Below, piece by piece: positions 25,897 through 35,557 of a stretch of DNA of 64,000 nucleotides. Location: positions 186,001-250,000 of the forward strand of contig JAUIDN010000002.1 in NCBI GenBank assembly GCA_030428615.1, in the 5' to 3' direction. Made by a program: the position numbers and the translations under genes. Position 1 is the stretch's first letter. The number at the start of each line of letters is the position of its first letter. The notes beneath the pieces were generated by a model that was not told the DNA's origin, made no database searches, and was given only the letters and a program-made list of their open reading frames with translations. The DNA is from Alphaproteobacteria bacterium. GTDB lineage: Bacteria; Pseudomonadota; Alphaproteobacteria; Sphingomonadales; Emcibacteraceae.

Positions 25897-28701
25897 TTAT
25901 ATTATTGTGCCGCCGGTCACGGCGAGTACCCGTTGAAGCCCGTCCTGATAACGGGCAAGGCGTTCCTGAAGATACGCCGGCGCTGGCCCGATATTTTTCT
26001 TGGCATCTAACAGCACCTGTGCTCTGACGGGGTCAAAGGTCAGCGAACGGTGAGCGCTTTGAATGACCTGAATGGCATTTTCAAGCTGATTGAAAATATA
26101 TTCCGCTTCCTTGCGGGTGCTAAAAGAAAAAGCGTTATTGAGATTAAGCGCAAAAACACCCCCAAGCTTATCCGGATCCGTTCCACGGTCTTCACCCAAG
26201 GCAAACAATTTGTCTGAAGAAAGAATGCTTCTTTCCTCAAGGCCCAGCTTGGAAAGTGCGTCCCTTCCTTCCGGTCCGCCAATCAAATCAATTTCCGCAC
26301 CATTAAGAGCTTCCAGTTTCAACGCAGGACCATTTTCGCCGTAAGCCACGCTGGCTTTCAGATTTCTTGTGGAAAGTGTATTAATTCTGGTCGCCAGGCG
26401 ATCAAAGGTATCACCGGATCTTATGTCTATCTTGATATCGCGACCGCCGTTAACGGACACATAAAAATAATCCCCTGCACGAAGCGATGTCTGGGTTTCA
26501 ATATCGCGGGTTTCAGCTTTACTGATGGTCCCGGATGGAAGCCCAATTGCATCCAGTACCGAAGAACCGTTTGCATCAATCGCAAGGGCACTGGCACCGT
26601 TATAGCCGCCAATTTCACCGCCTAATTGTTCCTGCCAGTCTACTGCGCCTGTTGCAGCATTAATTTTTGCGGTAAATCCGTCGGTTATACCTGTTTTGCT
26701 TTCGCCTGCTAATGTACCGCCCGTGGTTCCTGCCACATAAACAGAACCATTGTAGATTTTAACATCGGCCGCACTGTCCGTAGCGTTCGTGCCCAGATAT
26801 GTGGTCCAGTCAGCAGAAAGGCTTGATCCATTATCGCTCAGTTTGGTGACAAACCCGTCTTTACCGCCGTTATAGGCATTGCTCACCGAACCGCCATTCA
26901 GTGAACCGCTAAGGGTGGAGCCGGAAATATAAACATCATTGCCATCCACCGCGATCCCTGTAATTTGTCCACCGGTCAGATCACCAAGGTCATAGGTTGC
27001 AAGAACACTGTCCAGGTTATCCTTATCCAGTTTTCTAAGAACGGCATTGCCATCTTCTTCGCCGACAACCAATATATTTCCATCGCTGGCGATTGCAATT
27101 TCACGGCCATAATCATTAGCGGCGGACCCGTATTGAGTGGTTTCAAGGGTTATCCCGCTCGTGCCTCCCAGTTTTACGACAATGGCGTCCGTCCCGCCAT
27201 TGTTGGTTGTCGTGATATCAAACCGACCGGCAACCTGACCCGTTAGATAGACATCCCCATTATCATCAACGGTTAAGCCACTTGCCTGATCGGTTGCGAT
27301 GGTATCAAGCTGTTTTGTCCAGAGCTCTTCACCGGAATTGCTGTATTTTGTCACAAAGCTGTCGGTGCCGGAAAATACATCAGAAGCAATAAGTTCTTCA
27401 TTGGTTTTGCCTGCGATGAAAACATTGTCATTATTATCGATCGCCAGATCAAATGCTTCCGCTTCGTCGCTGGCGCCGACAAGACGCGACCAGAGAAGGT
27501 TACCGACTGAATCATATTTTGAAAGAAACACATCGCTGGTTTTAGCCCCATTGATCTGTCCACCGAAATCCCCCTGCGTCGTCCCAAGGACGTAACTGTT
27601 CCCCTGCGCATCAACCTCAACTGAAACCGGGGTTGTTTCGTAGACAACCGTCGTCGATTTCGAATCCTCAGAATTTTCATCATCACTATCAGACGGGATT
27701 ACAAACCCGTTGCTGTCTATACCCGCCACCTCGTGACTATAGGATTTTAAGGCACCGGAACCATCAAGATCTCTGTATTCCGTCAATGATCCTGTTGTTA
27801 CTGATCCAAATTCACCGCTCTTTGAGGTTCCTGCGACAAGTAACGTTGGCTCGGCGCTGGCGGCAGTTAACGTAACCTGTTCAATTCCGGCAACGTCAAA
27901 CTTGAACCCAAACTTCCCATCTTCCACTTCTTCTATTTTAATCCGTGTTTTATAGGTGCTTTCTGTCTGACCATTCCCATTGATGAAATTGAGTTCGCTT
28001 ATTTTTGTGTTAATTAGATTCTTAATGCTGGAAAGTGAGACTGTCCCGCTGATTTCGGACAGATCAATGACAATGTCATCTCCGGCAGAAAACCCATCGG
28101 ACAGGTTTAAGGTAAAAACTTCATCACCATTAAGGCTTTGTATAGCAGCTGTTTCGCTTATGGCAACTGCCTGACCGTAAACATCGCGATCATTTTTCCC
28201 AAGGGCTGCCGTTGAAGTAACGTAGGATTTCTTTTCCCCGGCAAGAAGGATCAGTTTATCCAGCTCCGCTTCGCGGATATATTGATCTATTTCCGCCAAT
28301 CCGCCCTGAAACTGAGTGCTCAGTCCCGCGATAAGCGACGAAGGCGTGGTGTTCGATTTTGCATATTCCGCAATTGTTTTAAGATCATTGAGGGCACTGT
28401 AAAGTGTGAACAATGCCTTATCATCTTTATCAGATCCGGCTTTTTTAACCGCTGAAGTATTTTCATTAATGAAGGATGTTTTTGATCTTATCTGATTGTA
28501 GCGCCTGAGAAGTGACCGGTCATCGTCTTCGTCCCACGGGGTCACGACAGCCGGACCACGGTTTGAGAAGGATGCTGACGTCCCGCCAAGGGTGCTGGTG
28601 CCAATGCCGTTTGACGCATTAAACTGGCTTCCCAACAGGCTTACATCTAAGCTTATAATATTAAAGTCGACCACTTTTTTAACTCTGATTTCTTCAGACA
28701 A
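25897..28701 (-). CDS. Large protein with SBBP beta-propeller and flagellar-filament-like ends
   Basis: A 934-aa protein with three parts. The N-terminal 300 residues are Ser/Thr/Asn-rich with helical coiled stretches (NQIRSKTSFINEN, ALNDLKTIAEYAKS), like filament or hook-associated proteins. Residues roughly 350-720 are repeats of the form DxxGNxYVxGTT, DVFLSKYDSxGNLLWSR, i.e. SBBP seven-bladed propeller repeats. The C-terminal 200 (YVSVNGGRDIKIDIRSGDTFDRLATRIN, final helices ending LQRVLAVTGGTII) again look like flagellin/hook-associated sequence. No signal peptide. The start is TTG without a clear ribosome site, so the true start may be the GTG near 28674. A relation to Caulobacter FlaEY is possible, from memory only. 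Confidence 0.6.
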   Translation of the reverse strand: MSEEIRVKKVVDFNIISLDVSLLGSQFNASNGIGTSTLGGTSASFSNRGPAVVTPWDEDDDRSLLRRYNQIRSKTSFINENTSAVKKAGSDKDDKALFTLYSALNDLKTIAEYAKSNTTPSSLIAGLSTQFQGGLAEIDQYIREAELDKLILLAGEKKSYVTSTAALGKNDRDVYGQAVAISETAAIQSLNGDEVFTLNLSDGFSAGDDIVIDLSEISGTVSLSSIKNLINTKISELNFINGNGQTESTYKTRIKIEEVEDGKFGFKFDVAGIEQVTLTAASAEPTLLVAGTSKSGEFGSVTTGSLTEYRDLDGSGALKSYSHEVAGIDSNGFVIPSDSDDENSEDSKSTTVVYETTPVSVEVDAQGNSYVLGTTQGDFGGQINGAKTSDVFLSKYDSVGNLLWSRLVGASDEAEAFDLAIDNNDNVFIAGKTNEELIASDVFSGTDSFVTKYSNSGEELWTKQLDTIATDQASGLTVDDNGDVYLTGQVAGRFDITTTNNGGTDAIVVKLGGTSGITLETTQYGSAANDYGREIAIASDGNILVVGEEDGNAVLRKLDKDNLDSVLATYDLGDLTGGQITGIAVDGNDVYISGSTLSGSLNGGSVSNAYNGGKDGFVTKLSDNGSSLSADWTTYLGTNATDSAADVKIYNGSVYVAGTTGGTLAGESKTGITDGFTAKINAATGAVDWQEQLGGEIGGYNGASALAIDANGSSVLDAIGLPSGTISKAETRDIETQTSLRAGDYFYVSVNGGRDIKIDIRSGDTFDRLATRINTLSTRNLKASVAYGENGPALKLEALNGAEIDLIGGPEGRDALSKLGLEERSILSSDKLFALGEDRGTDPDKLGGVFALNLNNAFSFSTRKEAEYIFNQLENAIQVIQSAHRSLTFDPVRAQVLLDAKKNIGPAPAYLQERLARYQDGLQRVLAVTGGTII

Positions 28702-28871
28702 ATTTATCTATACTACAAGTTAGACCGGATTAGTTAACAAAATCTCTATTTTTACGTTAAATTTTAGGTATTTCTGGTCTGTTTTATCAAGTAGCTATTG
28801 AAAGATTTGGCCCAGCCAATTACATCTACTAATAACAAAACACACATATAGAAACCGGATGGACCGAAACG

Positions 28872-29171
28872 ATGGGTAATTTTGCATACTTGCTTGCTGA
28901 TTTGATAATGGGATTATCAAGCCTGATTTCATTTCTTTTATTTGTTTATATAATTTTCAGCCTTTTGATATCCTTCAACGTAATCAATACCTACAATCAG
29001 TTTGTGAGTATCGTTTATGGCGCGCTTTATAAGCTTTTTGAGCCCATTTTATCCCCAATAAGGAATGCATTGCCCGATCTTGGAGGCATTGACTTTTCTC
29101 CTATCATTGTCTTTTTCGCCCTACGGTATCTTACACCCTTTGTTGCGGAAGCAATTATCCGTCTCGCCTGA
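28872..29171 (+). CDS. YggT family membrane protein
   Basis: A 99-aa inner-membrane protein with two pairs of hydrophobic helices. The family pattern [37 protein letters not shown] is clear. YggT-type proteins (also YlmG in plastids) are linked to membrane protein or cell-division functions and osmotic response, but no defined reaction is known. It is followed 23 bases later by folD and probably co-transcribed. Confidence 0.9.
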   Translation: MGNFAYLLADLIMGLSSLISFLLFVYIIFSLLISFNVINTYNQFVSIVYGALYKLFEPILSPIRNALPDLGGIDFSPIIVFFALRYLTPFVAEAIIRLA

Positions 29172-29194
29172 TAACATTTCTCAAGGAAGCCAAA

Positions 29195-30076
29195 ATGACT
29201 GCATCGATCATCGACGGGAAAGCTTTCGCCGCCAATCTGAAAGAAAAAGTTGCACAAAAAGTACATATTTTAAAAACTGAACACGGTCTTACCCCCGGAC
29301 TTGCCGTTGTCCTTGTCGGTGAGGATCCCGCAAGTCAGGTATATGTGCGAAACAAAAACAAATCCACCGTCGCGGCGGGCATGAACAGTTTTGAATATTT
29401 AATGAACGACGATGTTAGCGAAGAAGAGCTGATCAAAAAGGTGGAAGAACTTAACGCCGACCCCGCGGTTCATGGAATTCTCGTGCAGCTTCCGCTTCCA
29501 AAACATATCAACGAGGCGGCTGTCATTGAAACAATCGCACCGCAAAAGGATGTTGACGGATTTCATGTGATCAATTCAGGTCTTCTAGCGACCGGGGGGA
29601 AAGGGATGGTCCCTTGTACGCCGCTTGGATGTATCATGATGCTGAAAGACAGGTTAGGCAGTTTAAGCGGCCTTGATGCCGTTGTGGTTGGTCGATCAAA
29701 CATTGTTGGAAAACCAATGGCGCAGCTATTGCTGAACGAAAGCTGTACGGTCACAATTGCACACAGCCGAACCAGAAATCTGCCTGAAGTTGTCGGTCGT
29801 GCCGATATTGTTGTTGCTGCTGTTGGTGTGCCGGAGCTCGTGAAAGGTGCATGGATTAAAGAAGGCGCCGTTGTCATTGACGTTGGCATCAATCGGATAG
29901 AAAAGGAAGACGGTAAAACAAAACTTGTCGGTGATGTTGAATTTGATAAGGCCGCGAAACGGGCAAGCGCTATCACACCCGTACCCGGTGGCGTCGGCCC
30001 CATGACCATCGCCGTTCTTTTGCAAAATACCGTGACTGCGGCATGCCGACAAATGGGAATAGACGAGCCCGTATAA
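29195..30076 (+). CDS. folD: Bifunctional methylenetetrahydrofolate dehydrogenase/cyclohydrolase FolD
   Basis: A 293-aa cytosolic enzyme that converts 5,10-methylene-THF to 10-formyl-THF using NADP. The catalytic YVRNKNKS (Tyr and Lys) and the folate-site [16 protein letters not shown] and TPLGCIMML are present. The Rossmann part has [17 protein letters not shown], and [18 protein letters not shown] is the family C-terminal signature. Length is standard. Confidence 0.97.
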   Translation: MTASIIDGKAFAANLKEKVAQKVHILKTEHGLTPGLAVVLVGEDPASQVYVRNKNKSTVAAGMNSFEYLMNDDVSEEELIKKVEELNADPAVHGILVQLPLPKHINEAAVIETIAPQKDVDGFHVINSGLLATGGKGMVPCTPLGCIMMLKDRLGSLSGLDAVVVGRSNIVGKPMAQLLLNESCTVTIAHSRTRNLPEVVGRADIVVAAVGVPELVKGAWIKEGAVVIDVGINRIEKEDGKTKLVGDVEFDKAAKRASAITPVPGGVGPMTIAVLLQNTVTAACRQMGIDEPV

Positions 30077-30154
30077 GCGCCAATTTCATCAAAATAACAT
30101 TTGCTAATTTTTTTAATTCATGTACCTCTTTAAATGCGAAAAAAAGAGGGCTCA

Positions 30155-31552
30155 ATGACGACGCTTGAAACACATTATGACAAATGGGATAAGCAAAGAG
30201 TAATAAGGCAGTTTTCACAACTGGTTACTCTTTCAATTCCTATTATATTACAGCGTCTTGGCATCATGACCTTAGGTATTGTCGACACGGCGATGGTGGC
30301 CCGTTTTTCCACTACTGAAGTTGCCTATCAGGGTATTGCGAATAGCGCAATTGCATCAACTCTGATCGTCGCTTCAATCGGGTTGCTGATGGGCACAATG
30401 GTTTTAACATCAAACGCATATGGGGCTAAGGATTATAGACGATGCGGCCGGATATGGAGACGCTCAATACCCTATAGTCTTGCGCTTGGGTCGGTCGGTT
30501 TTATCATCTGTTTGTTTGGTGAACCCATTCTTTTGTTGCTTGGCCAAACAGACGATATTGCGCGTGGTGGCGGTGAAGTTATCCGGGTACTATCTTTTGG
30601 AATTCCCATGACCTGTTTAATGCTTGCCTCTCAGTTTTTTCTTGAAGGAATAAACAGACCCCTTCCCGGCATGATGTTCATGTTCGCCGCCAACATTCTG
30701 AATATTTTCCTGAATTGGATTTTTGTTTGGGGACATTTCGGATTTGACCCTATGGGTGCCGTTGGTTCTGCCTGGGCGACAAGCCTGATCCGAACATTTC
30801 TGGCCATTACCATGCTTCTTTATATTCTTTTCGCGCTTGACCGGGAGAAGTACGGCATCCTCGAAAAAGTGGACATGAAATGGTCATTGTGGAAAAAGCA
30901 TCGCCACATCGGCTATGCTGCCGGTTTTACAAATACCATTGAGCATGTCGGTTTTGCATCGCTATACGTTATGGCTGGACTTCTTGGCAAAATCAGCCTC
31001 GGTGCTCTCACGATCGCCTTTACAACATTTGGAGTACCCTTCATGATCTGTTACGGGGTTGCCGGCGCAACGTCGGTTCGGGTCGGGATTGCTTTGGGGC
31101 GGGGCGATCCGCAGGATATGGCACTGGCCGGACTTTGTGGTCTGGCCTTTAACGGTATGATCTGTCTGCCGCTTATGGCAGTGCTTTATTTCTCCCCATC
31201 CACTATTGCAAACCTTTTCAGTAAAGATGCAGTTCTTGTCGCGGCAACAATTCCGCTCATCGCTCTTTCTGTCTGGATGCTGTTTTTTGACACCGCACAG
31301 ACTGTAGTGGGCAACGCGCTTCGCGGTGCACAGGATATCTGGGTTCCGGCGATATTTTATGTCATTTGCTACACCATTGTTATGATTCCGCTAGCGATAT
31401 TTTTAACATTCTATCTGGATCATGGCGCTATTGGCTTGATAGAATGCATAATTTATGCGAGTTTTCTTTCCTTGGTACTCCTGAGCACGCGGTTCTTTTA
31501 TTTAACGTTGATAAAAAAACAGTTTGATGATGACAAACAACACGCAGACTAA
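30155..31552 (+). CDS. MATE family efflux transporter
   Basis: A 12-helix multidrug and toxin extrusion carrier of the NorM/DinF branch, exchanging drugs for sodium or protons. Two homologous halves are visible, with TLSIPIILQRLGIMTLGIVDTAMVARF in the first. The start at ATG 30155 (MTTLETHY) is preferred to the frame start at 30134 because GAGGG lies 5 bases before it. The end overlaps the next gene by about 26 bases, so they are coupled. Substrate unknown. Confidence 0.9.
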   Translation: MTTLETHYDKWDKQRVIRQFSQLVTLSIPIILQRLGIMTLGIVDTAMVARFSTTEVAYQGIANSAIASTLIVASIGLLMGTMVLTSNAYGAKDYRRCGRIWRRSIPYSLALGSVGFIICLFGEPILLLLGQTDDIARGGGEVIRVLSFGIPMTCLMLASQFFLEGINRPLPGMMFMFAANILNIFLNWIFVWGHFGFDPMGAVGSAWATSLIRTFLAITMLLYILFALDREKYGILEKVDMKWSLWKKHRHIGYAAGFTNTIEHVGFASLYVMAGLLGKISLGALTIAFTTFGVPFMICYGVAGATSVRVGIALGRGDPQDMALAGLCGLAFNGMICLPLMAVLYFSPSTIANLFSKDAVLVAATIPLIALSVWMLFFDTAQTVVGNALRGAQDIWVPAIFYVICYTIVMIPLAIFLTFYLDHGAIGLIECIIYASFLSLVLLSTRFFYLTLIKKQFDDDKQHAD

Positions 31553-32276
31553 ACTTACATTATTCATAATTGTTCGTTCGCTTGCGTTTAATTGCCTTTT
31601 CTATATGACTGTCACATTCGCTGTGTTATTTTTGCTAACACCCCTTTCATTACTTAAGTCGCCAAAGCCGATGCGCGCCGCAATATTAAAAACCATCAAT
31701 TTTCTGATTTGGTTATTTGATAAAGTCGCCGGTGTAAAGATCGTCGAAAAAGGTGTGGAAAATATTCCAAAAGACCGGGGCTTCGTATATTGCAGCAAAC
31801 ATATGAGCAATATGGATGCTCTGGTTCTTTACCGCCGATCACCGAACCTGACCGCACTGGCAAAAAAGGAACTTTTTCGGGTGCCGCTTCTTAATCTGGT
31901 GTTCAGAAAAATGGGGGTGATGGCCATTAACCGTGGCGCCGGAGAAGCGCAAAAGCAAACCCCTAAAATCGCTCAGGAACTGAAAAGTAAAAAAATACCG
32001 ATGATTATTTTTGCAGAAGGAACAAGAACCATTGTCGGTGAAAGACGAAAATTAAAGGCGGGTGCATATTTCTACCAGAAGGAAGCAGGGTTGGATGTTG
32101 TCGTTGTCGCGCATAATTCAGGAGTCTCTTGGCCAAAAAAATCATGGATCAAATGGCCCGGCACTATGATTTTCGAATATCATGAGGTCATGCCCAGGAA
32201 TTTAACCAAAGCAGAATTTATGGCGGAAGTTGAAAAAAGACTTCTTGATCGGAGCGATGAATTGATGATGTTGTAA
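31527..32276 (+). CDS. plsC: 1-acyl-sn-glycerol-3-phosphate acyltransferase (PlsC family)
   Basis: A 249-aa membrane-associated acyltransferase that makes phosphatidic acid from lysophosphatidic acid. The HX4D motif is KHMSNMDAL, the substrate-binding block is FAEGTRTIVGERRKLKAG, and a hydrophobic N-terminal anchor spans about residues 8-35. Adjacent ATG codons at 31527 and 31530 (after TTG at 31524) overlap the end of the MATE gene in another frame. The gene symbol is by family; other PlsC paralogs may exist. Confidence 0.88.
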   Translation: MMTNNTQTKLTLFIIVRSLAFNCLFYMTVTFAVLFLLTPLSLLKSPKPMRAAILKTINFLIWLFDKVAGVKIVEKGVENIPKDRGFVYCSKHMSNMDALVLYRRSPNLTALAKKELFRVPLLNLVFRKMGVMAINRGAGEAQKQTPKIAQELKSKKIPMIIFAEGTRTIVGERRKLKAGAYFYQKEAGLDVVVVAHNSGVSWPKKSWIKWPGTMIFEYHEVMPRNLTKAEFMAEVEKRLLDRSDELMML

Positions 32277-32282
32277 AATTCC

Positions 32283-32306
32283 ATTTTGTGCACTATATTG
32301 AACAAA
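32283..32306. promoter_or_regulatory. Putative operator upstream of the XRE-cupin regulator
   Basis: The core TTTTGTGCACTATATTGAAC matches, at 17 of 20 positions, the reverse complement of a sequence in front of kbl, and resembles a second copy there. It ends 20 bases before the regulator's ATG, where binding would block its own promoter or ribosome site. Autoregulation is inferred. Confidence 0.55.
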
Positions 32307-32325
32307 AACAGGAATTCGTTACCAT

Positions 32326-32898
32326 ATGTCACAATCAGCTCCACCAGATATCGGCCAGACAATTAAAGAATTACGCACGTCAAAAAACCTGACGCTGGAC
32401 CAGTTGGCAACCCAGAGCGGTCTTTCGAAATCGATGCTATCACAAATTGAACGCAATAAAACAAACCCGACGGTGGGCACATTATGGAGCCTTACACAGG
32501 CTTTAGGCGTGGATATAGCAGACCTGTTGGGAAGCAGTGCAGTGATCAGAAAGTCAACAAAATCGATCACCACAACAAAAGCGCATCAAATTCCGGAAAT
32601 TCAAAGCGCAGACGGCAAATGCACCTTAAAAATATTAGGTCCATTAGAGCTTGTTTCACATATGGAATGGTATGACATTGATCTTGAGGCTGGCGGAATT
32701 CTTGATTCTGAACCCCATGCAAAAGGAACCAGAGAACACCTTACGGTGCTGGACGGTTCGGTCACCATCTCAACCGGCGACGAGCGGGATGTTTTGAACA
32801 AAGGTGATACTTCCAGATATTATGCAGATGTTCATCATTACATCAAGAACCATACCAAAGCATCTGCAAAAGCACTTCTGATTGTTTTTACACCGTAA
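32326..32898 (+). CDS. XRE family regulator with cupin sensor domain
   Basis: A 190-aa regulator with an N-terminal helix-turn-helix (IKELRTSKNLTLDQLATQSGLSKSMLSQIERNKTNPTVGTLWSLTQALG, residues about 12-58). The C-terminal cupin (about 110-188) has VLDGSVTISTGDERDVLNKGDTSRYYADVHHYIKN. Such proteins sense a small ligand. Because kbl and tdh follow at 33010 and related operator-like sequences lie in both upstream gaps, it probably controls threonine breakdown, with threonine or glycine as a possible ligand. This is inference from context. Confidence 0.88.
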   Translation: MSQSAPPDIGQTIKELRTSKNLTLDQLATQSGLSKSMLSQIERNKTNPTVGTLWSLTQALGVDIADLLGSSAVIRKSTKSITTTKAHQIPEIQSADGKCTLKILGPLELVSHMEWYDIDLEAGGILDSEPHAKGTREHLTVLDGSVTISTGDERDVLNKGDTSRYYADVHHYIKNHTKASAKALLIVFTP

Positions 32899-32927
32899 GA
32901 GAAGTTCATTATAGTAAGCTTAATTCA

Positions 32928-32974
32928 CATTTGTATAATATATTGGACAAATTGTTCTATATAATGTACAAAAT
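32928..32974. promoter_or_regulatory. Two inverted operator-like sites upstream of kbl
   Basis: One copy on the plus strand at 32928-32951 matches the site before the regulator at 18 of 24 positions. A second, on the minus strand at 32951-32974, has the core TTTTGTACATTATATAGAAC. They meet around ACAAATTGT, making an extended dyad. Position is 36-80 bases before the kbl ATG, where a promoter is expected. Confidence 0.55.
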
Positions 32975-33009
32975 ATTCAAAATTTGATTCTTTTAAAGGA
33001 GCCATCGCG

Positions 33010-34206
33010 ATGATTGGAAATTATAAAGACTATATTTCTAAAGAGCTTGAGAATTTGAAGTCTGAAGGACTGTATAAATCCGAACGCGTCATTACCACCC
33101 CTCAACAGGCCGCCATTCAGGTCGAAGGGTCCGGGTCAGAGGAATTTATAAATTTTTGCGCCAACAATTATCTGGGCTTATCGAACGAAAAAATATTGGT
33201 CGAAACCGCTAAACGGGCTTTAGATCAGTACGGATATGGTATGTCATCTGTCCGATTTATTTGCGGCACACAAAATATTCACAAGGAACTCGAACGAAAA
33301 CTGGCAAACTTTCTGAAAATGGAAGATGTCATTCTTTATCCGAGCTGCTTTGATGCCAATGCGGGCCTTTTTGAAACATTGCTTGGTCCTGAAGACGCCA
33401 TTATTTCGGATGCGCTCAACCATGCAAGCATCATTGATGGCGTGAGGCTTTGTAAGGCAAAACGTTTCCGGTATGCCAATAACGATATGAACGCACTTGA
33501 AAATTGTCTGCGTGACGCGGCGGATGCGCGCTTTAGAATGATTGCTACAGACGGCGTATTTTCAATGGATGGAATTCTTGCAAACCTTCCGGCGATTTGT
33601 GATCTGGCTGAAAAATATGATGCCATGGTGATGGTTGACGACAGCCACGCCGTAGGATTTACCGGTGAAACCGGCGCGGGAACACCGGAATTCTTTGGCG
33701 TCCAGGACCGTGTCGATATCATTACCGGCACGTTGGGAAAGGCAATGGGCGGCGCGTCGGGTGGATATACCGCCGCATCAAAAGAAATTGTTACCTGGCT
33801 GCGTCAGCGATCGCGCCCTTACCTTTTTTCTAATACACTTGCGCCGGTTATTGCCGCCACATCCTGTAAGGTGATTGATCTTATTTCCGAAAAACGCGAC
33901 CTTTTGACAACGTTAAGGGAAAACAGCGACTATTTCCGCACAAAAATGAGTGCATTGGGTTTCACTCTTGCCGGCGCAGATCACGCTATTATCCCCGTTA
34001 TGCTTGACGACGCCAAATTGGCGAGTGAGATGGCAGACCGACTGCTTGAAGAAGGTATATTTGTAATCGGGTTTTCTTTCCCGGTTGTGCCTAAAGGGCA
34101 GGCACGCATTCGAACACAGATGTCGGCCGCCCATACAAAAGAACAGCTTGATAAAGCCATCAATGCATTCGCGAAAATCGGTCGCGAGCTTAATATAATT
34201 AAATAG
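33010..34206 (+). CDS. kbl: Glycine C-acetyltransferase (2-amino-3-ketobutyrate CoA ligase) Kbl
   Basis: PLP enzyme of 398 aa that cleaves 2-amino-3-oxobutyrate with CoA to glycine and acetyl-CoA, the second step of threonine degradation. Signatures are [53 protein letters not shown] and the PLP-Lys region [26 protein letters not shown] is a strong ribosome site before the ATG. tdh follows 8 bases after the stop. Confidence 0.96.
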   Translation: MIGNYKDYISKELENLKSEGLYKSERVITTPQQAAIQVEGSGSEEFINFCANNYLGLSNEKILVETAKRALDQYGYGMSSVRFICGTQNIHKELERKLANFLKMEDVILYPSCFDANAGLFETLLGPEDAIISDALNHASIIDGVRLCKAKRFRYANNDMNALENCLRDAADARFRMIATDGVFSMDGILANLPAICDLAEKYDAMVMVDDSHAVGFTGETGAGTPEFFGVQDRVDIITGTLGKAMGGASGGYTAASKEIVTWLRQRSRPYLFSNTLAPVIAATSCKVIDLISEKRDLLTTLRENSDYFRTKMSALGFTLAGADHAIIPVMLDDAKLASEMADRLLEEGIFVIGFSFPVVPKGQARIRTQMSAAHTKEQLDKAINAFAKIGRELNIIK

Positions 34207-34214
34207 GTGTCAAA

Positions 34215-35240
34215 ATGAAAAGTCTTGTGAAAGCAAAACCTGAAGTGGGCATTTGGCTTGAAGATGTCGACAAGCCGACCATCGGTCACAACGATGTTAT
34301 GGTAAAGGTAAACAAAACAGCTATTTGCGGCACCGATATTCATATTTATAATTGGGATGACTGGGCGCAGCAAACGATACCCGTGCCAATGACCGTGGGA
34401 CATGAGTTTGCCGGCGAGATCGTAGAAATGGGATCTGAGGTAAATGGTTTAAGTATTGGCGAACGAGTTTCCGCTGAAGGGCATGTTACCTGCGGCCATT
34501 GCAGGAAATGCCGTGCTGGCGAACGGCACCTTTGTCGCAATACGGTCGGTATTGGTGTCAATCGTCCCGGTGCTTTTGCGGAATTTATCAGTGTTCCCGC
34601 GTCGAATATCTGTCCCTTGCCATATACAATCAGTGACGATCTTGGCGCGATGCTTGACCCGCTAGGCAACGCCGCACACACTGCTCTAGAATTTGATCTT
34701 GTCGGCGAAGACGTCCTGATCACAGGCGCGGGACCGATCGGCATTATGGCCGTTGCGATAGCAAAACATGTCGGGGCGCGGCATATCGTTATTACAGATG
34801 TGAATGACTATCGCCTTGGCATTGCCAAACAAATGGGGGCGACCCGCGCAATAAACGTAAGCAGAAAGTCGCTCCGGGATGTTATGGAAGAGCTAAACAT
34901 GAGTGAGGGCTTTGACGTCGGTTTGGAAATGTCGGGAAATGCCAAGGCTTTTTCGGATATGCTGGATACAATGAACCATGGCGGGAAAATAGCGCTTCTC
35001 GGCATTATGCCGGAGGATACATTAATTAACTGGAACCATGTGATTTTCAAGGGGCTTGAAATTAAAGGCATCTACGGCAGAAGAATGTTTGAAACCTGGT
35101 ACAAAATGATCGCGATGCTGGAAAGCGGGCTTGACCTGAGTCCTGTTCTGACACATCAGTTCAAAGTTGATGATTATCAGGAAGCTTTTGACATTATGCG
35201 ATCAGGGAATTCCGGGAAAGTTATCTTGGACTGGCAATAA
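34215..35240 (+). CDS. tdh: L-threonine 3-dehydrogenase Tdh
   Basis: NAD-dependent zinc alcohol dehydrogenase-type enzyme of 341 aa oxidising threonine to 2-amino-3-oxobutyrate. It has catalytic-zinc [15 protein letters not shown] and GHEFAGEI, structural-zinc cysteines ([15 protein letters not shown]), the NAD-binding [18 protein letters not shown], and the tdh-typical [15 protein letters not shown]. It forms an operon with kbl, so the pair converts threonine to glycine plus acetyl-CoA. Confidence 0.97.
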   Translation: MKSLVKAKPEVGIWLEDVDKPTIGHNDVMVKVNKTAICGTDIHIYNWDDWAQQTIPVPMTVGHEFAGEIVEMGSEVNGLSIGERVSAEGHVTCGHCRKCRAGERHLCRNTVGIGVNRPGAFAEFISVPASNICPLPYTISDDLGAMLDPLGNAAHTALEFDLVGEDVLITGAGPIGIMAVAIAKHVGARHIVITDVNDYRLGIAKQMGATRAINVSRKSLRDVMEELNMSEGFDVGLEMSGNAKAFSDMLDTMNHGGKIALLGIMPEDTLINWNHVIFKGLEIKGIYGRRMFETWYKMIAMLESGLDLSPVLTHQFKVDDYQEAFDIMRSGNSGKVILDWQ

Positions 35241-35265
35241 TGGAGAAATAGGTGACAAACACAGA

Positions 35266-35388
35266 TTAATCCTTCTTCTTCATGGATTCGCTAAACTTTT
35301 TCTTTTCCTGCCTGTCTTCAGCGATGACTGATTCATATATAACGTAAAAAATCAGTGCTATCATACCAAACATCAGTGCTGCAACCAT
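35266..35388 (-). CDS. Small single-helix membrane protein, 40 aa
   Basis: Short minus-strand frame between tdh and the ligase gene, translating to MVAALMFGMIALIFYVIY then ESVIAEDRQEKKKFSESMKKKD. One membrane helix (about residues 2-19) is followed by a highly charged tail. A weak GGA lies 7 bases before the ATG. Small proteins of this layout are common accessory subunits of membrane complexes, but I cannot name it. The rest of 35241-35557 is AT-rich and shows nothing else besides the ligase ribosome site. Confidence 0.55.
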   Translation of the reverse strand: MVAALMFGMIALIFYVIYESVIAEDRQEKKKFSESMKKKD

Positions 35389-35557
35389 CTGTCAATCCAA
35401 TTCCCTGTGGTTTTATTTTGAATAAATTAAAATAAATTCTGCTGATTTCTTCATATCAACAATTTTTTAGTAATTGGACATTATAACGGATACCATAAAA
35501 TTTGGTTAAAGAAGAATATATTTAAGCATATTCCCCAGTTGTCAGAGGATTAGCAAA

